DNA from: Laspinema sp. D2d
GTDB lineage: Bacteria > Cyanobacteriota > Cyanobacteriia > Cyanobacteriales > Laspinemataceae
Assembly (NCBI RefSeq): GCF_025370755.1
Contig: NZ_JAMXFC010000021.1
Span: 31,680 to 95,679, forward strand
Reading direction: 5' to 3'
DNA length: 64,000 nucleotides
A program made the translations under genes and the position numbers. Shown piece by piece: positions 37,431 to 45,362 of the stretch (within the stretch, counting starts at the first letter, position 1; every line of letters begins with the position of its first letter). Below the pieces are notes generated by a model. That model did no database searches, was not told the origin of the DNA, and saw nothing but the letters and a program-made list of their open reading frames with translations.

Positions 37431-37769
37431 TTCTACAATTCATAGCGCTCCCATTCCCCACCTCTTCACTTGGGGGGTTACACCCCCTGGGGGTGCAGTC
37501 CATCTTCCGCCTTGGAAAAAGATATGTATTAATGAATTAACCTAAAGAACTTCACCACAAAGAAGCTCTTAAAAAAGGTTGCATCTACGTTATCGAGTCA
37601 AATAGGCGTCTTGCCATCAGGGTTTAGCAATCATTCCAAAGCGGGCTGATCAGTCCCCAGGAATCTGCGAAAAACATCACCTCTCCAGCATCAAGTTGGG
37701 AGGTATTGTTTTTTTGGGGGCTTCCCGCATTGTTGGCGCTAAAATACCCTAGAACGGCGGTACAGTTAC

Positions 37770-37798
37770 TTGCCACATTTCCATATTTCATCTATAAT
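37770..37798 (+). promoter_or_regulatory. arsR promoter
   Basis: TTGCCA at 37770-37775, exactly 17 bp, then a perfect TATAAT at 37793-37798. A start 7 bp after the -10 box falls on the A of the arsR ATG (37805), so the message is predicted to be leaderless. No ribosome site precedes the ATG, which agrees. Confidence 0.65.
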
Positions 37799-37811
37799 TG
37801 AAACATGGAAA
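37778..37811. promoter_or_regulatory. Candidate ArsR operator at arsR
   Basis: TTTCCAT, a 20-bp gap, then ATGGAAA form an inverted repeat across the promoter and the arsR start codon. The same pair with a 22-bp gap lies directly before arsD. Position and recurrence suggest the metalloid-responsive operator. Confidence 0.5.
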
Positions 37812-38182
37812 GTAAAACGGCTGTAAAAATCTTTGAGTCTTTGTCTTCTGGCATTCGGTTGGACATTTACCGGATGTTGGTGAAGGCTGGATCCACAGGA
37901 ATGGTGGCGGGTCAAATTGCTTCCGAACTTGAGGTACCGCCTTCTAATCTCTCTTTTCATCTCAAAGCGTTGGTTCATGCTGAATTGCTTGAGGTGGAAC
38001 AGGAGGGCCGCTTTTTGCGCTACCGTGCCAATATGCCCCTGATGTTCAGCTTAATCACCTATCTAACTGAAGAGTGTTGTCAGGGAGAATTGGCACAGTG
38101 CATCAGTCCCGAAACCGGGGAACTGGATTCTAGTTCCTGTTTCCGATCGCCCTCCCTTACCTCCAACGAAGCCAAAACATAA
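37805..38182 (+). CDS. arsR: ArsR-family metalloregulator
   Basis: A 125-residue winged-helix repressor. AVKIFESLSSGIRLDIYRML opens the family fold, and GQIASELEVPPSNLSFHLKAL is the DNA-recognition helix. The usual helix-3 metal motif ELCVCDL is missing. Instead, cysteines cluster at the C-terminus (TEECCQGELAQC, later SSSC), suggesting an As(III) site of another geometry, as in C-terminal-site ArsR proteins. It heads the arsR-arsD-arsA unit. Its ATG lies inside the TTTCCAT/ATGGAAA inverted repeat, so autorepression is likely. Confidence 0.9.
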   Translation: MESKTAVKIFESLSSGIRLDIYRMLVKAGSTGMVAGQIASELEVPPSNLSFHLKALVHAELLEVEQEGRFLRYRANMPLMFSLITYLTEECCQGELAQCISPETGELDSSSCFRSPSLTSNEAKT

Positions 38183-38213
38183 GCGATCGCGGGTTGCAAA
38201 AGGCGCGATCGCT
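38182..38213 (+). terminator. HIP1-built hairpin at the arsR stop codon
   Basis: AGCGATCGC (38182-38190) pairs with GCGATCGCT (38205-38213) across a 14-nt loop, beginning on the last base of the arsR stop codon and followed by AAAAA. Two HIP1 octamers supply the arms. It could attenuate read-through to arsD. Confidence 0.4.
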
Positions 38214-38243
38214 AAAAACCTCAACTTAACCGCCTGCTTTTAC

Positions 38244-38279
38244 TTTCCATATACCCATCATTTCAATATTTCATGGAAA
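38244..38279. promoter_or_regulatory. Candidate ArsR operator before arsD
   Basis: TTTCCAT (38244-38250) and ATGGAAA (38273-38279), 7 bp before the arsD ATG. It copies the arrangement at arsR and suggests a second regulated start for arsDA. Confidence 0.45.
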
Positions 38280-38285
38280 CTCAAA

Positions 38286-38675
38286 ATGAACAAAATTGAA
38301 GTATTTGATCCCGCAATGTGCTGTAGTACGGGTGTTTGTGGACCCGATGTCGATCAAAAATTTGTGGACTTTGCCACCCACGTAGATTGGGGGACCGGAC
38401 AAGGTATAAAGATTCAGCGGTACAACCTCGGACAACAACCCTTGGAATTTGCCAATAATCCTACGGTAAAAAGCTTTTTAGAACGTTCAGGGGTTGATGC
38501 ACTGCCGCTGATTCTCGTGGAGGGTGAAATTGCCCTAGCGGGACGATATCCCACCCGGGATGAATTGGCTCGTTTAGCCGGTGTAACCCCTGCACCTGCG
38601 GTATCTGCACCGAAACAATCTAGCGGATGTTGTGGCAGTAGCAAGAGCACTATTACAAGTAATAGTTGCTGTTAA
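38286..38675 (+). CDS. arsD: Arsenic metallochaperone ArsD
   Basis: A 129-residue ArsD. It takes up As(III) or Sb(III) and hands it to the ArsA ATPase. The three key cysteines at 12, 13 and 18 are present in MCCSTGVCG. The thioredoxin-like body follows (FLERSGVDALPLILVEGEIA and GRYPTRDELARLAG). Two more vicinal pairs lie at the C-terminus (GCCGSS and SCC at the very end), as in some ArsD proteins. The gene lies 103 bp after arsR and 128 bp before arsA. Confidence 0.93.
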   Translation: MNKIEVFDPAMCCSTGVCGPDVDQKFVDFATHVDWGTGQGIKIQRYNLGQQPLEFANNPTVKSFLERSGVDALPLILVEGEIALAGRYPTRDELARLAGVTPAPAVSAPKQSSGCCGSSKSTITSNSCC

Positions 38676-38682
38676 ATCATTG

Positions 38683-38708
38683 GGATTCCCGCCTGTGCGC
38701 GGGAATCC
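38683..38708 (+). terminator. Perfect hairpin between arsD and arsA
   Basis: A 10-bp stem, GGATTCCCGC and GCGGGAATCC, with a 6-nt loop, starting 8 bp after the arsD stop. It has no long T-run, only TTTGTTATTT a few bases later. It may lower arsA expression or protect the arsRD transcript end. Confidence 0.5.
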
Positions 38709-38803
38709 AGATTTGTTATTTGCACATTTTTATCCCTCTATTTTTAGAGACATTAGGGTGACCTAATTCAACAAATTGAAAGTTTATGAGTGAGGAAAAT
38801 TAA

Positions 38804-40636
38804 ATGATGCGCTTTCTTGAAAATACACCTCCATTTCTATTTTTTACGGGCAAAGGGGGAGTCGGCAAAACTTCACTTTCCTGTGCCACAGCCATTCATT
38901 TAGCTAAACAAGGAAAGAAAGTCTTATTAGTCAGTACAGATCCGGCTTCAAATATTGGGCAAGTTTTTAGCCAAACTATTGGAAATACGATTACTGATAT
39001 TGCCACCGTAACCGGGTTATCTGCCTTAGAAATCGACCCCCAACAGGCGGCACAGCAGTATCGCGATCGCATTGTGGGTCCCGTGCGAGGAATCTTACCC
39101 GAATCCGTCGTCAGAGGCATCGAGGAAGGCTTATCCAGGGCCTGCACCACAGAAATTGCCGCATTTGATGAATTTACCGAATTACTCACCGATGAGAGTT
39201 TAATCGGCAAATACGAACACATCATCTTTGATACCGCACCCACCGGACATACCATCCGCCTATTGCAACTCCCCAATGCTTGGAGTAGTTTTATTGATGA
39301 GAATCCCGAGGGTGCATCCTGTCTTGGACCCCTCTCTGGGTTAGAAAAGCAACGCGATCGCTATACAGAAGCCGTGAATGTGTTATCAGACCCCAACCGC
39401 ACCCGCTTGGTTCTAGTGTCTCGCGCCCAGCAAAGTACCCTGGATGAAGTCGTGCGCACTCACAAAGAGTTAGCCGATATCGGGTTTTCTCAACAAAATC
39501 TAGTAATTAACGGGGTCCTACCCGCGAGGGAAGCGAGTCATGATGTTTTAGCCGCAGCCCTGTATCAGCGAGAACAAAAGGCGATCGCCAACTTGCCCCA
39601 AGTTCTCCAGAATCTGCCCTTGGATCAACTCCCCCTCAAAGCACAAAATCTCGTCGGCGTTGCAGCCCTTAGCAGCTTATTCTCCGAGAGAGATGAGAGT
39701 ACGACGGATACCCTTGAAGGCACCACTCCATCCTTGACCCTGCCGCACCTTTCCAGCTTAGTAGATGAAATTGCCACCACGGGTCATGGATTGATTATGA
39801 CAATGGGAAAAGGGGGTGTAGGGAAAACCACAATGGCAGCCGCGATCGCCGTCGCTTTAGCAAAACAGGGACACGCGGTGCATCTCACCACCTCAGATCC
39901 AGCAGCACATCTGAGTGAAACTTTAGCTGGAACAATGGACAATTTACAAGTGAGTCGCATTGATCCCCATCAAGAAACCGCCCGCTATCGCCAGCATATT
40001 CTGGAAACCAAAGGTCAGAATTTGGATGAGCAAGGACGGGCAATGTTGGAAGAAGACTTGCGATCGCCTTGCACCGAAGAAATTGCCGTATTCCAAGCCT
40101 TTTCCCGGATCATCCGTGAGTCGAGTCAAAAATTTGTCGTCATGGATACAGCACCCACTGGACATACCTTATTACTCTTGGATGCCACAGGAGCTTATCA
40201 CCGAGAAGTCACCCGCCATACCCAGGAAAATGTTCACGTTGTCACCCCCATGATGCGACTGCAAGACCCTGCCCAAACTAAAGTGATTATAGTTACCTTA
40301 GCCGAGACAACCCCAGTTTTAGAAGCCGCTAATTTACAAGCTGATTTACGTCGGGCGGGAATTGAACCTTGGGCATGGGTCATTAATAACAGCCTGACTG
40401 TTTCCACGACTTCATCCCCCCTCTTAAAACAGCGTGCTACCTTTGAACTGACTCAAATCGAAGCCGTTAAAACCAGCTATGCTCAACGGTTTGCCCTAGT
40501 GCCAATGCAGGCTGAGGAGCCAGTGGGTATTCAAGCGTTGGTGAATTTAGGCCACCAAAAGATAGTAGCAGCCGCAGAATTAGAAGAGATTCCGAGTCAA
40601 CAGGATTGTGTGAGCCATCAGCAGAAAGGGACTTGA
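38804..40636 (+). CDS. arsA: Arsenite-activated ATPase ArsA (two-domain form)
   Basis: A 610-residue ATPase made of two homologous halves. Each half has a deviant Walker A (GKGGVGKTSLS near residue 18; GKGGVGKTTMAA near 335) and the switch motif DTAPTGHT (IIFDTAPTGHTIRLL and VVMDTAPTGHTLLLL). The metalloid-site cysteines are seen in SRACTTEIAAF and SPCTEEIAVF, matching known ArsA positions. ArsA receives As(III) from ArsD and powers the ArsB channel. No arsB, acr3 or arsC gene lies downstream in the window. The last 30 codons are part of a tandem repeat unit copied twice downstream. The ATG at 38804 follows GAGGAAAA. Confidence 0.95.
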   Translation: MMRFLENTPPFLFFTGKGGVGKTSLSCATAIHLAKQGKKVLLVSTDPASNIGQVFSQTIGNTITDIATVTGLSALEIDPQQAAQQYRDRIVGPVRGILPESVVRGIEEGLSRACTTEIAAFDEFTELLTDESLIGKYEHIIFDTAPTGHTIRLLQLPNAWSSFIDENPEGASCLGPLSGLEKQRDRYTEAVNVLSDPNRTRLVLVSRAQQSTLDEVVRTHKELADIGFSQQNLVINGVLPAREASHDVLAAALYQREQKAIANLPQVLQNLPLDQLPLKAQNLVGVAALSSLFSERDESTTDTLEGTTPSLTLPHLSSLVDEIATTGHGLIMTMGKGGVGKTTMAAAIAVALAKQGHAVHLTTSDPAAHLSETLAGTMDNLQVSRIDPHQETARYRQHILETKGQNLDEQGRAMLEEDLRSPCTEEIAVFQAFSRIIRESSQKFVVMDTAPTGHTLLLLDATGAYHREVTRHTQENVHVVTPMMRLQDPAQTKVIIVTLAETTPVLEAANLQADLRRAGIEPWAWVINNSLTVSTTSSPLLKQRATFELTQIEAVKTSYAQRFALVPMQAEEPVGIQALVNLGHQKIVAAAELEEIPSQQDCVSHQQKGT

Positions 40637-40683
40637 TCCGGATGAAACTTGGGGTCAAACCGGGCATTTTTTAGGGAATCCTA

Positions 40684-40714
40684 AAACAAAAAACCCCCCT
40701 AGGGCTTGGGGGGT
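40684..40714 (-). terminator. Minus-oriented terminator in repeat unit 1
   Basis: CCCCCC (40694-40699) pairs with GGGGGG (40708-40713). On the minus strand the stem is followed by TTTTTTGTTTT, a proper U-tract. Identical copies lie in units 2 and 3. Confidence 0.65.
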
Positions 40715-40960
40715 GATGCAACACTCAGGGTGTCGAACAAATTCAGGGTGATCGTGTTTTTATTATGCTTGCAGGAGTCCGAAAAAAGCATCAGCTAAAT
40801 GGCTTAACTTTGCATTGCTTAATTTGAGTCAGAAAAAGATAGTGACAGCAGCAGAATCAGAAGCGATCCAGAGTTAACAGGATTGTGTGACCTATTACGA
40901 GAAAAGGACTTAACCCGGATGAAACTTGGGGTCAAACCGGGCATTTTTTAGGGAATCGTA

Positions 40961-40991
40961 AAACAAAAAACCCCCCTAGGGCTTGGGGGGT
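40961..40991 (-). terminator. Minus-oriented terminator in repeat unit 2
   Basis: Same hairpin as in unit 1: C6 at 40971-40976, G6 at 40985-40990, with the U-tract on the minus strand. Confidence 0.65.
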
Positions 40992-41239
40992 GATGCAACA
41001 CTCAGGGTGTCGAACAAATTCAGGGTGATCGTGTTTTTATTATGCTTGCAGGAGTCCGAAAAAAGCATCCGCTAAATGGCTTAACTTTGCATTGCTTAAT
41101 TTAGACCAACATAAAGACTGTCGCAGCAGAATCAGAAGAGATCCGCAGTTAATAGGATGTTGTGACGCATCCTTTGTATGTCAGCAACTTAACCCCAATG
41201 AAACTTGAGGTCAAACCGGGCATCTTTTATGGAACCCCA

Positions 41240-41270
41240 AAACAAAAAACCCCCCTAGGGCTTGGGGGGT
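41240..41270 (-). terminator. Minus-oriented terminator in repeat unit 3
   Basis: Same hairpin: C6 at 41250-41255, G6 at 41264-41269. It is the first that transcription from the minus-strand gene at 41584-42030 would meet. Confidence 0.65.
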
Positions 41271-41583
41271 GATGCAACACTCAGGGTGTCGAACAAATTC
41301 AGGGTGATCGTGTTTTTATTATGGGTTGAGGAGACCTGAAAAAACATCCGCCAAATGGCTTAACCTAATGTAAGCCAAATTACTGACGGATTGAGAGGGA
41401 GATGACAGGGAGGGCGATCGCCACTTTGGAACCGATATTTTGCAGAGGCTGGGTGTTGTGGAGAAGAGTCCCGCTTGTTGCTGCTGTTACAAGATCTGGA
41501 GATAACGACTGCCTCCTATAGGGGACTGAAAATATCAGAGGCGGTTCCCGAGATTGACAAGATATTGCTACCGTAAAAAAAAA

Positions 41584-42030
41584 TTAGACCCGACTCATGG
41601 GTAAACGGATCTTATGCTTGCGCAGAATGCGGATGAGTTGAGTCCCGCTGAGTTGAATTCCCGTTACCTGGGCTAAATGTTCGGCTAATCGTTGACTGGT
41701 CCAGACTTCCACCGGATACCCAAAATGACTAGGGGTTTTTTTGACTACTTCTAAGAGTAACTGAATGTAAGCTTCATCCGCTTTGCGATAGTTTCCCTGT
41801 TCCCGGCGATCGCGCAGACTATCGAGATTGTCCGGGTCCCCATGCACGCACCAATAGGCAACCGTTCGGTAAGAACAGCCTAAAAACTCGGCAATTTCTT
41901 CGTAAGTTTTACCATCATTTTGCAATAACAAAATCAGGGCGTGTTCCCGAAAGCGGGAGCAATCGCTCTGGCGGATGGCATTTTGCAAGCTCTTTTTTTG
42001 GGTAGGTGTGAGAAAATTTTTAGCGGGCAT
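41584..42030 (-). CDS. Helix-turn-helix protein resembling IS630 OrfA
   Basis: A 148-residue protein matching the N-terminal DNA-binding half of IS630-type transposases. A first helix-turn-helix reads HALILLLQNDGKTYEEIAEF and LGCSYRTVAYWCVHGD. A winged-helix part follows (VEVWTSQRLAEHLAQVTGIQ, LSGTQLIRILRKHKIRL). The protein ends at RLPMSRV, just where the catalytic DDE half would be joined by frameshifting in intact elements. No DDE ORF or terminal inverted repeat is visible here. I infer an orphan or domesticated remnant. Confidence 0.7.
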   Translation of the reverse strand: MPAKNFLTPTQKKSLQNAIRQSDCSRFREHALILLLQNDGKTYEEIAEFLGCSYRTVAYWCVHGDPDNLDSLRDRREQGNYRKADEAYIQLLLEVVKKTPSHFGYPVEVWTSQRLAEHLAQVTGIQLSGTQLIRILRKHKIRLPMSRV

Positions 42031-42135
42031 GAGAGGAATAGAGAACCAAGTCGTTTTAATTTTATGCGAGTTAGATGTAAATCATATCCCAGGCGATCGC
42101 GATCGCATCCACCCTCAGATTCTGGGGAATAAAGC

Positions 42136-42175
42136 AGACGAGAAGCTGTTTTTGCAACATCACAGCTTCTCGTCT
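42136..42175. terminator. 14-bp stem hairpin
   Basis: AGACGAGAAGCTGT and ACAGCTTCTCGTCT form a perfect stem with a 12-nt loop. On the plus strand TTT follows. It lies between the OrfA-like and pentapeptide genes and may be a bidirectional terminator. Confidence 0.5.
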
Positions 42176-42245
42176 TTTGGATTGGGGATATTTCAGATCC
42201 GGGCAGTCGTCGAGGTCCCCGGGAGGGGTATGACCCAAATGCAGC

Positions 42246-42291
42246 AAGGAGATCGCGATACGGGAGTCATCTCCCTTAACTCGATCTCCTT
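42246..42291 (-). terminator. Nested hairpin after the pentapeptide gene
   Basis: The outer stem AAGGAGATCG/CGATCTCCTT (10 bp) encloses an inner stem GGGAG/CTCCC with loop TCAT. It begins 22 bp after the stop of the minus-strand pentapeptide gene. Confidence 0.5.
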
Positions 42292-42313
42292 AGCTAATTA
42301 TCCATTCCAATCT

Positions 42314-42895
42314 CTAATGCGTCTCAGTAATGATGTCCGGATCCGATACAAATCCGATCGCCCCTTTCATGTTACTGCTTTCGAGATTAGCCCCCTCAAA
42401 ATTAGCGCCACTTAATTGGGCATTAAAGAAATTGGCATTCGATACATCAGCATTTTCAAAGCTGGCCCCCCTGAGATCGGCATAGCTGAAATCTGCACTG
42501 CTTAAATCTGCACTACTCAAATCGGCATTCCTGAGATTCGCACCCTTTAAGTTCGCTGTAGATAGCACGGCACTATGGATGCGAGCACCTTGTAGGGAGG
42601 CATTTTCGAGGTCCGCAAAAAACAGATTAGAACTGCTGAGATCCACGCGATCCAGGTTCGACCCTCGGAGGTTAGCCCCACCCAACATCCGATCCTTGAG
42701 ATTTGCACCGACTAGATTGCACCCCTGACATTGGTTGTTCTGCTGCAAGTGTTTCAGATCTGCGCGATCGCTCATACAGCCAGAGCATAAGGTTAGCACC
42801 ACTACTGCAATTGTCAGGTTTATTGCTTTCACGTTCTTTAGTTCCTTATTAGTGCAACCAATCATCCCGGTTCCCCGCTGGAAACCTAGATACAT
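42314..42895 (-). CDS. Pentapeptide-repeat lipoprotein
   Basis: A protein of up to 193 residues. A hydrophobic stretch ending in a lipobox (AVVVLTLCSGC) predicts a lipid-anchored envelope protein. About 20 pentapeptide repeats of A(D/N)Lxx type follow, for example NLVGANLKD, SSADLSSADFSYADL and SNANFFNAQLSGANFEGANL. They would form a right-handed quadrilateral beta-helix. The ATG at 42895 leaves 21 residues before the signal peptide; an internal GTG at 42832 (VKAINLTIAVVV) would give a standard lipoprotein signal and may be the true start. Two cysteines in QCQGCNL precede the helix. Function is unknown. Confidence 0.8.
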   Translation of the reverse strand: MYLGFQRGTGMIGCTNKELKNVKAINLTIAVVVLTLCSGCMSDRADLKHLQQNNQCQGCNLVGANLKDRMLGGANLRGSNLDRVDLSSSNLFFADLENASLQGARIHSAVLSTANLKGANLRNADLSSADLSSADFSYADLRGASFENADVSNANFFNAQLSGANFEGANLESSNMKGAIGFVSDPDIITETH

Positions 42896-43137
42896 AAATA
42901 TTAATATTTGTCAAAGGGGGTAAGACCCATCAGTATAAAATTTATAAAACTTAATAAAAAAGCCCCGTAAGATTTAAAAGAGGCAAAGGCCCTAGGGTAG
43001 CGATCGCCCCCTGTTGTAGCCGAACCTCTCCCCGAATCTATTCAATCCAGTTACAGTAAAATCAGCGATCGCCGGGTTGGTTCAAGGGTCTGACTCTGGG
43101 AAACCGGCGATCGGCCCCTCAGCAGAATGGAGAGCAC

Positions 43138-44202
43138 ATGAACCCCAACCGCACCTTACCCATTCCCCCTCACTTTGATCCAGCAAAAGTGGGCCAAGTT
43201 TGGCGAGTCCCTTATCAGCAGCTTGCTCAAGACGCTCAAACCTGGGCCAAAACTCACCACATTCAACCAGCGATCGCCGACTCCCCTAAAATTTGCCTCT
43301 TAGCGATCGACATTCAAAATACATTCTGCATACCCGACTTTGAACTGTTTGTGGGGGGACGCAGCGGCAATGGTGCTGTTGAAGATAACCAGCGCTTATG
43401 TGAATTTATCTATCGGAATTTGCATCGGATTACGGCAGTTATTCCCACAATGGATACCCATACCACCGGGCAAATTTTTCATCCGGTATTCTGGGTGAAT
43501 AGCAAAGGAGAGAATCCGCCACCTTTAACCCAAATTTCCCTAAGAGACGTAGAAAATGGGGTTTGGAAGGTAAACCCAGCGATTGCTCAGAGTCTAGGCG
43601 ATCGCAACCCAGAGCAAATCCAACAGTACGCTCACCATTACGTTAAACAACTGGAAATAGAGGGCAAATATCCCCTGATTATTTGGCCCTATCATAGTTT
43701 GTTAGGCGGAATTGGTCACGCCTTAGTTTCTGCCGTAGAAGAAGCGATCTTTTTTCATAATTTAGCTCGCCATGCACCGACTGGATTTGAACTAAAAGGA
43801 AACCATCCCCTTACGGAGAATTATTCCGTCTTACGTCCGGAAGTATTATTAGACCAAACCGGAAAGGCGATCGCCCATCAGAACAGTCTATTAATGGAAA
43901 AATTACTAGAATTTGAGGTAGTGATGATCGCCGGACAAGCCAAAAGTCACTGTGTTGCTTGGACTATCGATGACCTGCTCCAGGATATCCAACAACGAGA
44001 CCCCAAATTAGCCCAAAAAGTTTATCTGTTGGAGGATTGTACCTCCCCCGTCGTCGTTCCAAATGTGGTAGACTTCACCGATGCTGCTGATGCTGCATTT
44101 GCCCGATTTTCCGAAGCCGGAATGCATTTGGTCCAATCCACCGAGGCGATGGACAATTGGCCGGGACTAGCGGGTTCTGATTCAGGTTTTTGCGTTGAAT
44201 AG
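43138..44202 (+). CDS. Isochorismatase-family cysteine hydrolase
   Basis: A 354-residue member of the isochorismatase/nicotinamidase superfamily. Catalytic residues are visible as Asp in CLLAIDIQNTFC and Cys in AGQAKSHCVAWTIDDL, and metal or substrate residues as MDTHTTGQIFHP. It is longer than typical nicotinamidases (about 200 residues) because of an N-terminal extension of about 55 residues and an insert with WPYHSLLGGIGHALVSAVEE. The substrate is unknown, and amidase activity is an inference. The ATG at 43138 is preceded by AGAATGGAGAG. Confidence 0.82.
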   Translation: MNPNRTLPIPPHFDPAKVGQVWRVPYQQLAQDAQTWAKTHHIQPAIADSPKICLLAIDIQNTFCIPDFELFVGGRSGNGAVEDNQRLCEFIYRNLHRITAVIPTMDTHTTGQIFHPVFWVNSKGENPPPLTQISLRDVENGVWKVNPAIAQSLGDRNPEQIQQYAHHYVKQLEIEGKYPLIIWPYHSLLGGIGHALVSAVEEAIFFHNLARHAPTGFELKGNHPLTENYSVLRPEVLLDQTGKAIAHQNSLLMEKLLEFEVVMIAGQAKSHCVAWTIDDLLQDIQQRDPKLAQKVYLLEDCTSPVVVPNVVDFTDAADAAFARFSEAGMHLVQSTEAMDNWPGLAGSDSGFCVE

Positions 44203-44475
44203 AGGTAGAAATCGTTTGAACCCAGAAACTGCTGAATTATTTGGACCGGAGGAAAAACGGATCCAAGCCTAGGGTTGAGGGGGAACTCGCTAAAATCTCT
44301 ATAAGTCTTCCAGATTAGTGAGCCAGATGAGGAACAGATCGAGTATATGGCGATCGCCTTCATCAAGACCCTGGTCAAACCCCATCCATTGAGCAGGCCA
44401 CACAAAACGGGGTTTGTACGTTATAAAAGTTTACAAAGCAGCTAAAATACTTTGGTGAGTGACGGATTTAAGCTT

Positions 44476-45009
44476 ATGTTGTCTCCTAATTCTGCTATGC
44501 GACGAGTCTTTTTTGGAATAGCTGTGACTGGATTGCTGATTACGGCGATGCCGATGCCGCCAAGTTGGGCGTTCCGGTGTTCGGGTTTAACGGTTTTTGG
44601 TGGAGTTAAGCGAGAGTACGAACTCAAATACTGTGTGCAAAATGGCCGGGAAAATAACTGGGACCGCTATTGGCTAAAAATTCCCAAAGAAAAAGTGAGC
44701 TTGGCTATTTCTGAGTTGCGGATTAACTATCCCGAAAGCTACGACGGCGAATTCAATGAAGACCGCATTGAAGTGACAGTAAATGGCAATGAGATTGAAT
44801 TAGACGATGCATTCTGGGATCGGGATAATCGCTTCATTCAAATTTATCCCACCGAAGCGATTCCAGCAAATTCAGATGTTGAAGTAGTGTTATCCAATGT
44901 CCGTAACCCCAACTTTGGGGGAATGTTCAATTTTAATGCACTCGCCGTGACTCGCGGAGGTCCTCCGCTTCCGGAATATATTGGGACTTGGGTTTTAGCC
45001 ATTAACTAA
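44476..45009 (+). CDS. DUF2808 exported protein
   Basis: A 177-residue cyanobacterial DUF2808 protein. The N-terminus has a Sec signal peptide (RRVFFGIAVTGLLITAMPM, cleavage near SWAF). The mature part has YELKYCVQNGRENNWDRYWL, then ELRINYPESYDGEFNEDRIE and FIQIYPTEAIPANSDVEVVL, all family-typical beta-strands. It is expected in the periplasm or cell surface; function is not established. I chose the ATG at 44476; TTG 44452 and GTG 44455 upstream are alternatives without better ribosome sites. Confidence 0.8.
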   Translation: MLSPNSAMRRVFFGIAVTGLLITAMPMPPSWAFRCSGLTVFGGVKREYELKYCVQNGRENNWDRYWLKIPKEKVSLAISELRINYPESYDGEFNEDRIEVTVNGNEIELDDAFWDRDNRFIQIYPTEAIPANSDVEVVLSNVRNPNFGGMFNFNALAVTRGGPPLPEYIGTWVLAIN

Positions 45010-45046
45010 GGCCCCTGCATCTCCAGGGAGGGGACTCCTAGCAACG

Positions 45047-45083
45047 AGGGAACGTCAAAGGGTTTGGCGTTCCCTTTGATTTT
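45047..45083 (+). terminator. Terminator of the DUF2808 gene
   Basis: AGGGAACG and CGTTCCCT pair around a 13-nt loop, then TTGATTTT follows. It starts 38 bp after the stop. Confidence 0.7.
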
Positions 45084-45224
45084 GAAGCCAACTCCGGTTT
45101 CCGGTGCTTCACCTAACGGCTCAAAAATTCAGGGGTCTATTGGTTTTAAGTGCAAAGTCATGATACTATAAAAATTTGTGATTTTTTTTGAAAGTTTAGA
45201 GTCGCAACCTAGGAGTTAATCGTT

Positions 45225-45362
45225 ATGACACAGCGCACCCTACATGGCACGAGCCGCAAAAGAAAGAGAGTTTCAGGGTTTAGAGTTCGGATGAGAACCG
45301 CCAATGGTCGCCGAGTGATTAAATCCCGTCGGAACAAGGGACGTTATCGGTTAGCCGTGTAG
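45225..45362 (+). CDS. rpmH: 50S ribosomal protein L34
   Basis: A 45-residue, highly basic ribosomal protein: [36 protein letters not shown], then NKGRYRLAV. The RTxxGRRVIxxRRxKGR pattern is diagnostic of L34. AGGAG lies 9 bp before the ATG. It heads the conserved rpmH-rnpA-PH-yidC-jag cluster. Confidence 0.97.
   Translation: MTQRTLHGTSRKRKRVSGFRVRMRTANGRRVIKSRRNKGRYRLAV

Larger units (their letters stand above)
37364..37804. other. Spacer before the arsenic operon
   Basis: About 440 bp. It holds the MTHFR-like gene terminator, a GGGGGGTTACACCCCC hairpin near 37475-37490, and the arsR promoter/operator at its right end. No gene is seen. Confidence 0.5.
40545..41375. repeat. Three ~278-bp tandem repeats derived from the 3' end of arsA
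   Basis: Equivalent points lie at 40641, 40918 and 41197, giving periods of 277 and 279 bp. Unit 1 includes the last 30 or so arsA codons and its stop. Units 2 and 3 carry decayed copies of that coding end. An inner core of about 85 bp (AAAACAAAAAACCCCCC to GTTTTTATTATG) is identical in all three while the flanks diverge, most strongly in unit 3. Each core holds a C6-TAGGGCTT-G6 hairpin and the palindromic ACACTCAGGGTGT. The rest of the gap to 41583 shows no gene. Confidence 0.9.

Noticed and set aside
40743..41375. Tandem repeats considered as a CRISPR array
   Set aside because: Units of about 278 bp are far too long, there are only three, and they derive from the arsA 3' end.
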